A stretch of 64,000 nt of DNA. Origin: Rhodanobacter panaciterrae (lineage in GTDB: Bacteria > Pseudomonadota > Gammaproteobacteria > Xanthomonadales > Rhodanobacteraceae). The DNA is taken from NCBI RefSeq assembly GCF_014651895.1, contig NZ_BMXT01000002.1, positions 558,001-622,000 of the forward strand, written 5' to 3'. Below are positions 17,133-25,860 of this stretch, piece after piece. Numbering within the stretch: position 1 is the stretch's first letter; every line of letters begins with the position of its first letter. The notes under the pieces were generated by a model. The model saw nothing but the letters and a program-made list of their open reading frames with translations, made no database searches and was not told the DNA's origin. Position numbers and translations under genes: made by a program.

Positions 17133-19451
17133 TCAGAGCTTCGCGTTGATATTGAAGAACCACTGCCGCGGCGCACCCGCCATCAGGGTCTGGTTCTGGC
17201 CGGTCGGATCTGAGGCCACATAGCCATTCGTGCCGGTAGTGGCGAAGTAGTGCTTGTTGGTCAGGTTGGTGATGTTGAGACCCAGGCTGACGTCCTTCAG
17301 CACCGAGAGTGCACCGAGGTCGTAGTTCACGCCGGCATTGAGCAACCAGTACGACGACACCGCCGAGTCGTTGATATAGGTGATGTAACGGCGCCCGGTG
17401 TACTTGCCGTCGAGATTGGCGCTCCACGCGCCGGCGGTATAGCTCACCTCACTGGTGAGCATCCAGGTCGGAATGCCCACCACATACTTGCCGGCGGTGG
17501 CCACCACGCCATTGTTGAGGTAGTCGTCCTGGTACTTCGAGTTGTCGTACGACAGCGAATTGAGCCAGCGCACATGCTCGATCGGTTTCCAGATCAAGGC
17601 CAGATCAAGACCGGTGCTCTTCACCGAACCGACGTTGTTGAGGATCGCCGAGCAGGTGACTACGGCGGGGCACGGCGAAACCGACAACAGGCGGTTGCTG
17701 AAACGGGTGAAGTAGGCGTCCGCGGAAGCTTCGAAGGTGTCGCCATGCACGCGGTAACCGAGCTCGAAGGTCTGCGACTCCTCCGGCTTCAACGTGCTCT
17801 TGCCCGCATTGAACGAAGCCTGCGACTGGCTGAATGGAAGGATGCCGTAGGCCGCCAGATTCTTGCTGTAGGACGCGTAGATGTCCTGGTTGCTGTCGAG
17901 TTTGTAGTCGACGCCGGCCTGTGGCAGGAATCCATCACTGGCCTTCACCCGACCGGCAGCGAGTGCACTGGGAACCAGCGACTCGGCCGTGGTGGTCGTG
18001 TTCAACGACTTGGCGCCGAAATTCACGGTGAGACGATCATCCAGCAGATGGATGGTGTCTTCCGCGTAGGCCATGCGCGTGGTGGTGTCGTAGTTCTGGA
18101 AGAAGCCGCGCGCGAACGGCGCCTCGCTCGCGTAGAAATTGCTGAGGTAGTTGTACTGGCCGGTCAGCTTGAAATAGTTGCGTTCCTGGTTGTCGTTGGC
18201 GTTTTCGCCCCATACGCCCAGTTCGATGTCGTTGCCGCCGAGCGTGAACTGCAGCGAGCCGGTGGCGCCGGTACGGTCGAGGCCGTAGTCGGTCGTGCGC
18301 ATCGCGATCGGCACGGTGGCCGACGATGCCACATACGGCGTCGCCCACTGCCCTTCGCCGCGATCGCCGTGATAGTAGCCGCCAAGATTCAGCGTGGCGC
18401 CGCCACCCAGATTGAACGAACCGCTCAGACCGGTCAGGTTGTCGCGGCGGATACCGCCGCCGGCGTAATAGGTCGCGTCGACCAGGTCGTAACCCGCCGG
18501 CAACTTGGACAGCTCGGCCGGATACGCACCATGGCCGTTGTAGGCATTGGCGATCTGCACCGCCTCGGCCCAGTTCGGCTGCAGGTAATCCCAGTTCCAG
18601 CCCAGCGCCTTCTGGCTGACTAGGGACAGATCCATGTAGTCGTATTCCTTGCGCCGGGAGCTGTCGACGAACAGGCTGATGCGGTTGCCGTCGCCCCACT
18701 GGTACACGCCCTTCACATTGATCTGGTCGGACTTCTGGTCGCCGTAGCCTTTCCACTTGTTGGTGTCGGCATGGTCGTAGGACGCATACATCGAGAAGCC
18801 GTGGTAATCGCCCGTGTCCGCCCGCACGAAGGTGCGATGCGTGCCATCGGAGCCGATCGACTGATTGATCCGCGCACCGGCCACATTGTCCGGATCGGCC
18901 GAGAAGAACTGGATGGTGCCGCCGAGGTTGGTGCTGGCTGCGGTACCCAGTGCACCGGCGCCCTGCGCCAGCTCCACGATACTGATGTTGTCACTGGTGA
19001 TCGCACGGGTGATCTGCAGCCCGTTCGTGACGCCGTAGCTCATGTTGCCGAGTGGAATGCCGTCGAGGGTGAAGCCGAGCCGGCTCTGGTCGAAACCGTG
19101 CAACGTGATCTGGGTGGACCATTCGTACGCACCCCACGCATCGGCCGCCTGGAAGTTCACGCCCGGCAGCTTGTCGATCGCCTTCAGCGGGCTGCTTCCG
19201 GGCGGCAGCGCCTTGATGTCTTCGCTGGTGACTTTCTGGATCTGACGCGTTTCACCGGTAGCCACTACCGACACGGCCTCCATGGTCTTGGCGTTGCTCG
19301 CGCTGGCATCCGACGTTGCATTCGCCGTTGCGGTAACCACGGGTACAGCCGCGCCGTCGGTCGTGGCGGCAAGCAGCACCGTGCCATGCAGCACACCGAA
19401 CGTGGCCAGTGCGAGTGCGGTCCGGCGAATCGAAACCTTGTGCAGAGACAT
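17133..19451 (-). CDS. TonB-dependent outer-membrane receptor
   Basis: A 772-residue outer-membrane active transporter. It has a Sec signal peptide (residues 1-29), a TonB-box-like segment (MEAVSVVATG, about 57-66), a plug domain (SSPLKAIDKLPGVNF... GTIQFFS) and a 22-strand beta-barrel ending in an aromatic/basic terminal strand (QWFFNINAKL). The N-terminal STN signalling domain is absent, so it is a simple importer. GAAGGA precedes the ATG. The substrate is not evident, but the downstream secreted phosphodiesterases suggest a nucleotide or organophosphate product (inference). Confidence 0.92.
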   Translation of the reverse strand: MSLHKVSIRRTALALATFGVLHGTVLLAATTDGAAVPVVTATANATSDASASNAKTMEAVSVVATGETRQIQKVTSEDIKALPPGSSPLKAIDKLPGVNFQAADAWGAYEWSTQITLHGFDQSRLGFTLDGIPLGNMSYGVTNGLQITRAITSDNISIVELAQGAGALGTAASTNLGGTIQFFSADPDNVAGARINQSIGSDGTHRTFVRADTGDYHGFSMYASYDHADTNKWKGYGDQKSDQINVKGVYQWGDGNRISLFVDSSRRKEYDYMDLSLVSQKALGWNWDYLQPNWAEAVQIANAYNGHGAYPAELSKLPAGYDLVDATYYAGGGIRRDNLTGLSGSFNLGGGATLNLGGYYHGDRGEGQWATPYVASSATVPIAMRTTDYGLDRTGATGSLQFTLGGNDIELGVWGENANDNQERNYFKLTGQYNYLSNFYASEAPFARGFFQNYDTTTRMAYAEDTIHLLDDRLTVNFGAKSLNTTTTAESLVPSALAAGRVKASDGFLPQAGVDYKLDSNQDIYASYSKNLAAYGILPFSQSQASFNAGKSTLKPEESQTFELGYRVHGDTFEASADAYFTRFSNRLLSVSPCPAVVTCSAILNNVGSVKSTGLDLALIWKPIEHVRWLNSLSYDNSKYQDDYLNNGVVATAGKYVVGIPTWMLTSEVSYTAGAWSANLDGKYTGRRYITYINDSAVSSYWLLNAGVNYDLGALSVLKDVSLGLNITNLTNKHYFATTGTNGYVASDPTGQNQTLMAGAPRQWFFNINAKL

Positions 19452-19600
19452 GCAGAATCCTTCGCGCAGGCACTCATCAGGAATGCCTGCGTCACATGTG
19501 ATTAGGGAGTCACCGGAACCCCTCCGGTGGGTGTCCGGGTAGCATGATTTGCGAATGTGATGCGGCCGTTACATCCGCATGTACGAATGCGTATGGACGT

Positions 19601-21004
19601 CTATTTCGTACTGACGTTCATGCGTGCATGGACGGGCGGGTTCCGGCTTTGCGTGCTTGCAACGGCGGCCGATGGCACTTCCAGCAAGGCCTTGCCCTGC
19701 GCCTGCGGCAGCTGCACGCCGAGCAACGCCGCGAGGGTTGGTGCGATATCACGCATGTCGATCGAACCGAGATCCCTGGCCGCCGGCACACCCTTGCCGG
19801 CGATCAGGAAGGTCGAGCGCATCTCGGGCAGCGCCGCGTCGTAACCATGCATGCCGCGGTAATGCCCGGGCGACAGCACTGGCGCATCGGGCTTGATGCC
19901 CATTTCATCGCCGGGCTTGAATTGCACGAACCAGCTGGCCTGCGCCGTGCCGCCGTGGGCCACGGCCTCGTCGTGATCCAGCACGTGGGCGATGCCGTAC
20001 TGCGGGTCGTCCTGCAGTTGCTTGAGCAAGGCGGCGACTTTCGCCTTGACCGCAGTGTTCGATGGATCGTGCAATACGATCGCCGCGCTGCCGCCGTCGT
20101 TCCACGGCATCGCCTGCCAGTCAGTCACCTCGCCGTCCTTCAGCGTGACCAGACCCGCCTTGATGAATGGCAGATAGAGATTGACGTCATGCTGCACCGG
20201 CGCGAAACCGTGATCGGAGACGATCGCCACCACGCCATCCGGATGCACGCGCTGCGCGGTAGCCACCAGTTCGCCGATCAGCTGGTCGATGCCTTCCAGT
20301 GTCTTGCGCGATGCCGGCGTATCCGGACCGCTCGCATGCTGCTGTGTATCCAGTGCGGTGAGGTAGGCCGTCATGAAATACGGCTTGCGCGTTTCCAGCA
20401 GCTTGATCGCGAAACGCGTGCGGTTCTGATCGCCGGGCAGATCCTCGACGATGCCGTCGGCATACGGGCCGAGATCCTGTTCCAGCGACGGCAGCAGGCC
20501 GGGCGTGGCCAGTGCCGCGAGCAGCTTGCGATCATCGGCCGTGCCGGTGCGCCAGATCTGCGGCAGGTTCCAGTCCACCTGTGCGCCGACGCTCACCGGC
20601 CAGTGCACGTTGGCCGTGCTCAGGCCGGCCGCATGCGCCGCATCCCACAACGTCGGCACACGGATATCGCTGGCGTACCACTCCCAACCCTGCTGGTTCT
20701 TGTTGGTGGGATCGAAGCTGAGGTTGCCGCCGATGCCATGCAGATTCGGCGAGACGCCGGTGATCAGCGTGGTATGGCTGGGATAGGTCAGCGTAGGCAG
20801 TACGCCACGCACGTCGCTGGCATACGCACCACGCTGCAGGAACGCTTCGAGATTCGGCAGCTTCAAGCCGCGCTGCCGCGCCTGCAGCACGTCTGCCGGA
20901 CGCAGGCCGTCGATCGAAATCAACAGGACAGGCGTGGCAATCGCCGAGGTGGACGACAACACCGCAAGTACACCGAAGGACAACACAAGCAGCAGACGAC
21001 GCAT
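19601..21004 (-). CDS. Secreted nucleotide pyrophosphatase/phosphodiesterase (alkaline phosphatase superfamily)
   Basis: A 467-residue exported phosphodiesterase. The signal peptide (MRRLLLVLSFGVLAVLSSTS) starts at 21004. Metal and nucleophile motifs of NPP enzymes follow: SIDGLRP (Asp), LPTLTYPSHTTLITG with the threonine nucleophile, AIVSDHGF (Asp-His) and a C-terminal GMHGYD histidine. These enzymes hydrolyse nucleotide di/triphosphates, dinucleotides or phosphodiesters. It lies head-to-head with a second member of the same superfamily (start 21219). The TonB receptor lies 149 bases downstream on the same strand. Family certain, substrate not. Confidence 0.9.
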   Translation of the reverse strand: MRRLLLVLSFGVLAVLSSTSAIATPVLLISIDGLRPADVLQARQRGLKLPNLEAFLQRGAYASDVRGVLPTLTYPSHTTLITGVSPNLHGIGGNLSFDPTNKNQQGWEWYASDIRVPTLWDAAHAAGLSTANVHWPVSVGAQVDWNLPQIWRTGTADDRKLLAALATPGLLPSLEQDLGPYADGIVEDLPGDQNRTRFAIKLLETRKPYFMTAYLTALDTQQHASGPDTPASRKTLEGIDQLIGELVATAQRVHPDGVVAIVSDHGFAPVQHDVNLYLPFIKAGLVTLKDGEVTDWQAMPWNDGGSAAIVLHDPSNTAVKAKVAALLKQLQDDPQYGIAHVLDHDEAVAHGGTAQASWFVQFKPGDEMGIKPDAPVLSPGHYRGMHGYDAALPEMRSTFLIAGKGVPAARDLGSIDMRDIAPTLAALLGVQLPQAQGKALLEVPSAAVASTQSRNPPVHARMNVSTK

Positions 21005-21218
21005 GCGGATTCCACAGAGCTGGCGAAGATGCCGCGCATGCTCGGTCCACATCGCTGCAGTCGCGTGACAGGTATGCGTCGACTCTGTTCCGCGTATGTT
21101 GAGCGCCTGCGCACGCGGCTGGCACTGCGCACGTGATTCAGCACCACAGGTGCGACCGACCGCAAACTGCAACATGCGGCGGGCAGCATGGCGGGTTCAC
21201 CACCGTCCGGGTTGCCCC

Positions 21219-23201
21219 ATGACCATCGCGTTCCGCCGCCTGCCGCTGTCGCCCTTCCTGCTTGCCTTCGCTTTGCTGGCCACGCTGCCCAGCGTGCAGG
21301 CGGCCTCCAGCGCCGCAGGATCGAAACCGCATCGGGTGATCCTGTTCGTATGGGACGGCATGCGCCCGGATGCGATCAGCGCCGAGGACACGCCGAACCT
21401 GCTGGCGCTGGCGCAGCGTGGCAGCCGCTTCGAGGACAACCACTCGACCTACCCCACCTTCACCATGGCGAACGCATCCAGTTTCGCCACCGGCGCGTTC
21501 CCCGGCCCACTCGGCTTCTACGGCAACCGTTTCTGGGCGCCGGGCGCCAGCGGCCTCAATGCCAAAGGCGTGGCCGCGGATTTCCACAACCCGATCTATA
21601 CCGAAGACTATGCCGTGCTGCGCGACCTCGACACGCACTTCGACCACGAACTGCTGGAACTGCCCACGCTGTTCGCCGCGGCGCAGAAGGCCGGCCTGAC
21701 CACCGCCGCGGTCGGCAAGTCCGGTCCCGCGTTCCTGCAGGATTACAAGCAAGGCGGCGTGATCCTCGACGAGAACACCGCGCTGCCGCTGGCGTTCGCC
21801 AAGGAGCTGCAGCAAGCCGGCTACGCGCTGCCTGCCCATACTGTGAACGCTTATTCATCCTCTCAGCTCAGCCTGCGCGAGGACAACGACTCGCCGACCG
21901 AGCAGGGCAAGCTGGTCACGCTGAAAGATGGTGTCACCTCCGATGCGACCGCCGCCGCTGAGACCACACCGGCACCGGCCAACGCCTGGATGATGAAGGT
22001 GTACCTGGACGTGATCCTGCCGCAGCACCGGCCCGACCTCAGCGTGGTATGGCTGCGCAACCCGGACACCACCCAGCACCTCTATGGCGTCGGCTCGCCG
22101 GAATTCCATCTCGCGCTGAAGGCGCAGGATGAACTGCTAGGCCAGCTCGAAGCGCGACTGCAGCAGCTCGGCATGGCACAGGACACCGACATCATCGTGG
22201 TGTCCGACCACGGCCACAGCAATATCGCCGGCCCGCGCGACCTGTTCCCGCTGCGCCAGATCAACGACGGCCGCGTGACCGGCGTCGACAACGACTGGGG
22301 CTACTCGGTCTCCGGCGGCATCCGCCTGGCCGACCAGCTCACCCGGGCCGGCTTCACCGCGTTCGACGGCTTCGGTTGCATGCACGTGCCGGTGCTGAGC
22401 GGCCTGCGCGCCGACGGCAGCCCACTGCAACCGACCCGCTACGACGATGACGGCCACCTGTGCGGCAAGCCCGGCCCGTACACCACGCCCAGCTACGTCG
22501 TTCCCGAACAACTGCCGAAGGGTGCGCTGGTGCTCGCGCCGAATGGCGGCACCGAATACTTCTATCAGCCCGAACACGATGCGGCGCTGGTCAGGCGCAC
22601 GGTGCGCTTCCTGCAGTCGCGCGAGTACATCGGCGCGATCTTCGTGGCGAAGCGCTACGGCAATATCCCCGGCACCCTGCCGGCGGAAAGCGTGCATCTG
22701 GAAAACGCCTCACGCGGACCGGACATCATCATCAGCTATGCGTGGGACGCCGACGCGGTGATCCAGGGTTTCCGCGGCACCGAATACGCCAGCCAGGCGA
22801 ACGAGCGCGGCGAACACGGCAGCTTCAGCCCGATCGACGTGCACAACACCCTGCTCGCCGCCGGCCCCGGCTTCCAGCAAGGCTTCAGCGATCCGCTGCC
22901 GAGCGGCAACGTCGACGTCGCTCCCACCATCGCCGCGTTGTTGGGATTGCCGCTGCCGAAGGCGCAAGGCCGCGTGCTGCACGAAGCACTGGCCGGCACG
23001 CTGATGCGCCCGCTCACCGACTACCACGTGATGCCGACCACGCTGCAACCGAAGCAACCGGCGACCCAGCTCGACATGCAGCGCGTCGATGGCAGCCCGC
23101 TGTCCACTACCCGTTTCGACTTCACAGTGCAGCTCAAACAGCTCAGCGCCGACGGCAAGAGCTGGATCTACTTCGATCAGGCCGGAGCCAAGCGTCATTG
23201 A
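21219..23201 (+). CDS. Secreted type I phosphodiesterase / nucleotide pyrophosphatase family protein
   Basis: A 660-residue alkaline-phosphatase-superfamily enzyme, longer than its divergent neighbour. The start at 21219 opens a signal peptide (MTIAFRRLPLSPFLLAFALL, cleaved near VQAAS). Motifs: LFVWDGMRPD (Asp), HSTYPTFTMANASSFATG with the nucleophile threonine, IIVVSDHGHSNI, and GEHGSFSPIDV with a late metal-binding histidine. The C-terminal region from about 580 is extra relative to the 467-residue paralog and may be a small beta domain. Shared divergent promoter region (21005-21218). Confidence 0.88.
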   Translation: MTIAFRRLPLSPFLLAFALLATLPSVQAASSAAGSKPHRVILFVWDGMRPDAISAEDTPNLLALAQRGSRFEDNHSTYPTFTMANASSFATGAFPGPLGFYGNRFWAPGASGLNAKGVAADFHNPIYTEDYAVLRDLDTHFDHELLELPTLFAAAQKAGLTTAAVGKSGPAFLQDYKQGGVILDENTALPLAFAKELQQAGYALPAHTVNAYSSSQLSLREDNDSPTEQGKLVTLKDGVTSDATAAAETTPAPANAWMMKVYLDVILPQHRPDLSVVWLRNPDTTQHLYGVGSPEFHLALKAQDELLGQLEARLQQLGMAQDTDIIVVSDHGHSNIAGPRDLFPLRQINDGRVTGVDNDWGYSVSGGIRLADQLTRAGFTAFDGFGCMHVPVLSGLRADGSPLQPTRYDDDGHLCGKPGPYTTPSYVVPEQLPKGALVLAPNGGTEYFYQPEHDAALVRRTVRFLQSREYIGAIFVAKRYGNIPGTLPAESVHLENASRGPDIIISYAWDADAVIQGFRGTEYASQANERGEHGSFSPIDVHNTLLAAGPGFQQGFSDPLPSGNVDVAPTIAALLGLPLPKAQGRVLHEALAGTLMRPLTDYHVMPTTLQPKQPATQLDMQRVDGSPLSTTRFDFTVQLKQLSADGKSWIYFDQAGAKRH

Positions 23202-23426
23202 ATGCAAGCACCGCGCTCACGATCGCCACGTTACAGATCCGCTTTCAGCCTGCAAGCGGACCTGTTGCTGGGCCCACGGGCCGAGCCGGTTATTTTTTCT
23301 CGGTGGCCTTTGCCACGAACCATCGCAGCTATGGCATCACGCGAATTTTTGTACGTTCCCGGGCCGTACTGGCCTTGCCCGTCCGATGCGAGCTGAAGCG
23401 ATCGAGATTGAAGGATTCGCGCTTTT

Positions 23427-23705
23427 CTAGCGTGCGGCACGCTTTGCGCAACCCGCTCCATACAGGTCGCGATAGACCTGGCTCACCTGCTCTTCCAGTT
23501 CGCCGCCTTGACGACATTTGCTGAAGGCGTCGTTGAGCTGTTTCTCTGCGAGGTGGACGTGGCGCAGGAATCGCCTGGTGTCGCTCGAGAGACCGAGTTC
23601 GGTCATCTGCTGTTCCAGGGTTGTCTCGTCGTTCGCAGCCGGCGTCTGCTGATTTCCTGAGGCGGTTTCGATGAGCATGGGCATGTCGGGAGTGATGTCG
23701 TTCAT
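23427..23705 (-). CDS. Small hypothetical protein
   Basis: A possible 92-residue soluble protein, acidic in its N-terminal half and with an amphipathic helical middle (TLEQQMTELGLSSDTRRFLR) and basic C-terminus. It has no recognisable domain. The start at 23705 (MNDITPDMPM) is chosen because the upstream extension is Arg/Trp-rich. No clear ribosome-binding site is seen. Composition resembles a real protein more than the alternative frames, but the evidence is modest. Confidence 0.5.
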   Translation of the reverse strand: MNDITPDMPMLIETASGNQQTPAANDETTLEQQMTELGLSSDTRRFLRHVHLAEKQLNDAFSKCRQGGELEEQVSQVYRDLYGAGCAKRAAR

Positions 23706-23956
23706 GACAGACACCACGCAAGACGCTTGCCAGCGCTGCCTTGACTGCGGCGTGACTCCAGTTCGCCAGTGCACCGCTCCCGCACGCCGCTCAGGCGCTC
23801 ATCTCAGCCTGATGACAGCACCAGACGATGCCGTGTTCGTGGGATCTTGCGAGGCTGCATCTGCCAGATGACGACAAAAACTGCCCTTGATTGACGTGCA
23901 TGGTCAGGAAGAACAATCCATGCACACCCGTTTCTCCAAGCCCTCAGACGCACCTA

Positions 23957-25669
23957 TCACTGATACACATGCAGCCGCCCGATCGTCCACGCGTGATAGG
24001 ACTCCAGCAGGCCCGGCACGGCACAATCGTCGTACAGGCCGTTGCAGCGCGTGCGCAACTCGGTCGCCGCGGAGAAGTACGGATCCGTCGGCACCCCGGC
24101 AGCCTGCAGTACCATGCTGGGCAGGAACGCGATATCGAGCATCGGATAGTTCGGTACCGGCGCGCCGGTGAAGTTGCTCTTCAGCATGTAGTAGGTGAGG
24201 TAGTCGCGGTACGGCTGCAAGGCGGGTGACAGGTTGCGCGACAGGTTGCGGATCTGCCCACCGAAGGACGGCTGATGGTCGCCGAAATGCACCAGCACGG
24301 TCGGCTGCGGGCGATCGAGAAAGTCGTGTTCCAGCCCGCGCATCGCCACATCCGAATCGTGCAGGCGCGACAGATAGGTGTCGAAATTCAGCGCCGCGTT
24401 GGTCGACAGCCCGCGCAGCAGATTGCGGTAAGTCGGCGGCAGCTTGGTCATCGGATCATCGTCGTGCGGCCCGTGCTGATTCAGCGTCAGGATCATGATG
24501 AACACCGGCTGCCCCGGCTTCCTGACCTTGTCGTAGAGACGCTTGGCCGCGGCGAACATCTGCGCGTCGCTCTCCTCCCATTCCGTCAGGCCCAGCTCGC
24601 TGGCGCCGTACAGATGGTCGAAGCCATACGCCTGGTATGCGTTGCTGCCGTTGATGAAGCTCGCCTCGGTCGGATAGACGCCGATGGTGAGATAACCGAG
24701 CCGGCGCAACTGCAACGCCAGCGCATCATGGATTTTCGGCGCCAGCACGTACGGCGCATACATGCCGCCGGGGCCGAAGATGTCCTGCGGCATGCCGGTC
24801 AGCGCGGCGAACTCGCTGACCCAGGTGCCGCCACCGAAGGTGTGCACGCGCAACACGCCATGCGCACGCGTGCGCGCATCCGGCTTGAACATGCCCACGC
24901 GGCACTGCGGCACGTTGCAGACATCGTAGATCGACGGGTCGAAGGTGCTCTCCTCCAGCACCTGCACGATGTCCGGATACGGCGGTTGCGTGCTGCCCGG
25001 CTCACCCTGCGCGGTGTCGCCCCAGGTCTGCTCGGCAACGGCATCGCTGGCCATCGCCGGCAGCTTGACCGCCGAGTCGCGAAAGTTGACGAAGAAATTG
25101 GTCAGCTGCGCATCGTCGGACAGCTTCTCCCACACATTGCGCGAATGCACCTGCGCAAACGGCCCGGTCGGCAACATGCACAGCCAGAACGCCAGAACGC
25201 CCAGCACGATGCCGCCGAGGCGCACGCCGGCCGAGACACGCGACCGCAATCCTGCCAGCACGCGCCAGTCCCAGCGCCACACCAGATACAGCAGCGGCGG
25301 CACGAACAGGCACAGTCCGATGCCCAGTGCGTACAGGTGCGGATAATGGCGCAGCGTGTCGAGCAGGCTGGTACCGGCGTAATAGATGAAATCCGACGGC
25401 ATCAGCTGCGAATCGAGGTAGCGCAGCTTCATCGATGCAATGAACTTCAGCGCCAGAAACAAACCGCCGCTGACCAGCAGCGCCGTGGCAAGCCGCGCGA
25501 ACACGAACAGCAACACGCCGAACGTGCACAGCATCAGTCCGGCGATGAAAAACCGCTGCAACGGCTCCGGTTCCTGCCACGCGCTGAGCGCGACGCAGAC
25601 GCCGAAAAAGATCAGCGCGCCCAGCGATACCGCACCGGTGCGCGCACGATGTAACGAGATTCGAGGCAT
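23957..25669 (-). CDS. Sulfatase-like membrane transferase (LtaS/OpgB-type)
   Basis: A 570-residue membrane protein with five N-terminal hydrophobic helices (to about residue 175) and a periplasmic alkaline-phosphatase-fold domain. Key features are VLEESTFDPS (metal-binding Glu), FGGGTWVSEFAALTGM carrying the candidate nucleophile threonine, and HFGDHQPSF with Asp-His metal ligands. This order matches lipoteichoic-acid synthase, OpgB phosphoglycerol transferase and related enzymes that move phosphoglycerol or phosphoethanolamine to sugars or lipids. A Gram-negative role in osmoregulated glucan or LPS decoration is likely. The start at 25669 has GGGGAC upstream. Confidence 0.85.
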   Translation of the reverse strand: MPRISLHRARTGAVSLGALIFFGVCVALSAWQEPEPLQRFFIAGLMLCTFGVLLFVFARLATALLVSGGLFLALKFIASMKLRYLDSQLMPSDFIYYAGTSLLDTLRHYPHLYALGIGLCLFVPPLLYLVWRWDWRVLAGLRSRVSAGVRLGGIVLGVLAFWLCMLPTGPFAQVHSRNVWEKLSDDAQLTNFFVNFRDSAVKLPAMASDAVAEQTWGDTAQGEPGSTQPPYPDIVQVLEESTFDPSIYDVCNVPQCRVGMFKPDARTRAHGVLRVHTFGGGTWVSEFAALTGMPQDIFGPGGMYAPYVLAPKIHDALALQLRRLGYLTIGVYPTEASFINGSNAYQAYGFDHLYGASELGLTEWEESDAQMFAAAKRLYDKVRKPGQPVFIMILTLNQHGPHDDDPMTKLPPTYRNLLRGLSTNAALNFDTYLSRLHDSDVAMRGLEHDFLDRPQPTVLVHFGDHQPSFGGQIRNLSRNLSPALQPYRDYLTYYMLKSNFTGAPVPNYPMLDIAFLPSMVLQAAGVPTDPYFSAATELRTRCNGLYDDCAVPGLLESYHAWTIGRLHVYQ

Positions 25670-25694
25670 GAATGGACAGTCCCCCTGTAAGGAC

Positions 25695-25741
25695 CTTGTG
25701 TCACTGGAATGCCATCTTACGGTCTTGTGTCGGTAGCAGAC
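25695..25741. repeat. Pair of CTTGTGTC direct repeats in a divergent promoter region
   Basis: CTTGTGTC occurs at 25695-25702 and 25734-25741, each preceded by a TAAGGAC/TTACGGT-like segment, 39 bp apart. They lie between the divergent LtaS-like and cpdB genes and could be operator half-sites. Chance is not excluded. Confidence 0.4.
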
Positions 25742-25860
25742 AGGAGCAACCACCACGGCGTTCCACTGGCGTTGGGCATCGCCACCCGGCCAGAGCGGCA
25801 AACGGCCGCTCCGATCTGTTAATTTTCATGGTCTGAACCTGCACGTCTCACGGAACTGCC

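Noticed and set aside
25681-25741. Pho box upstream of cpdB
   Set aside because: The CTTGTGTC repeats do not match the CTGTCAT-type consensus with 11-base spacing.
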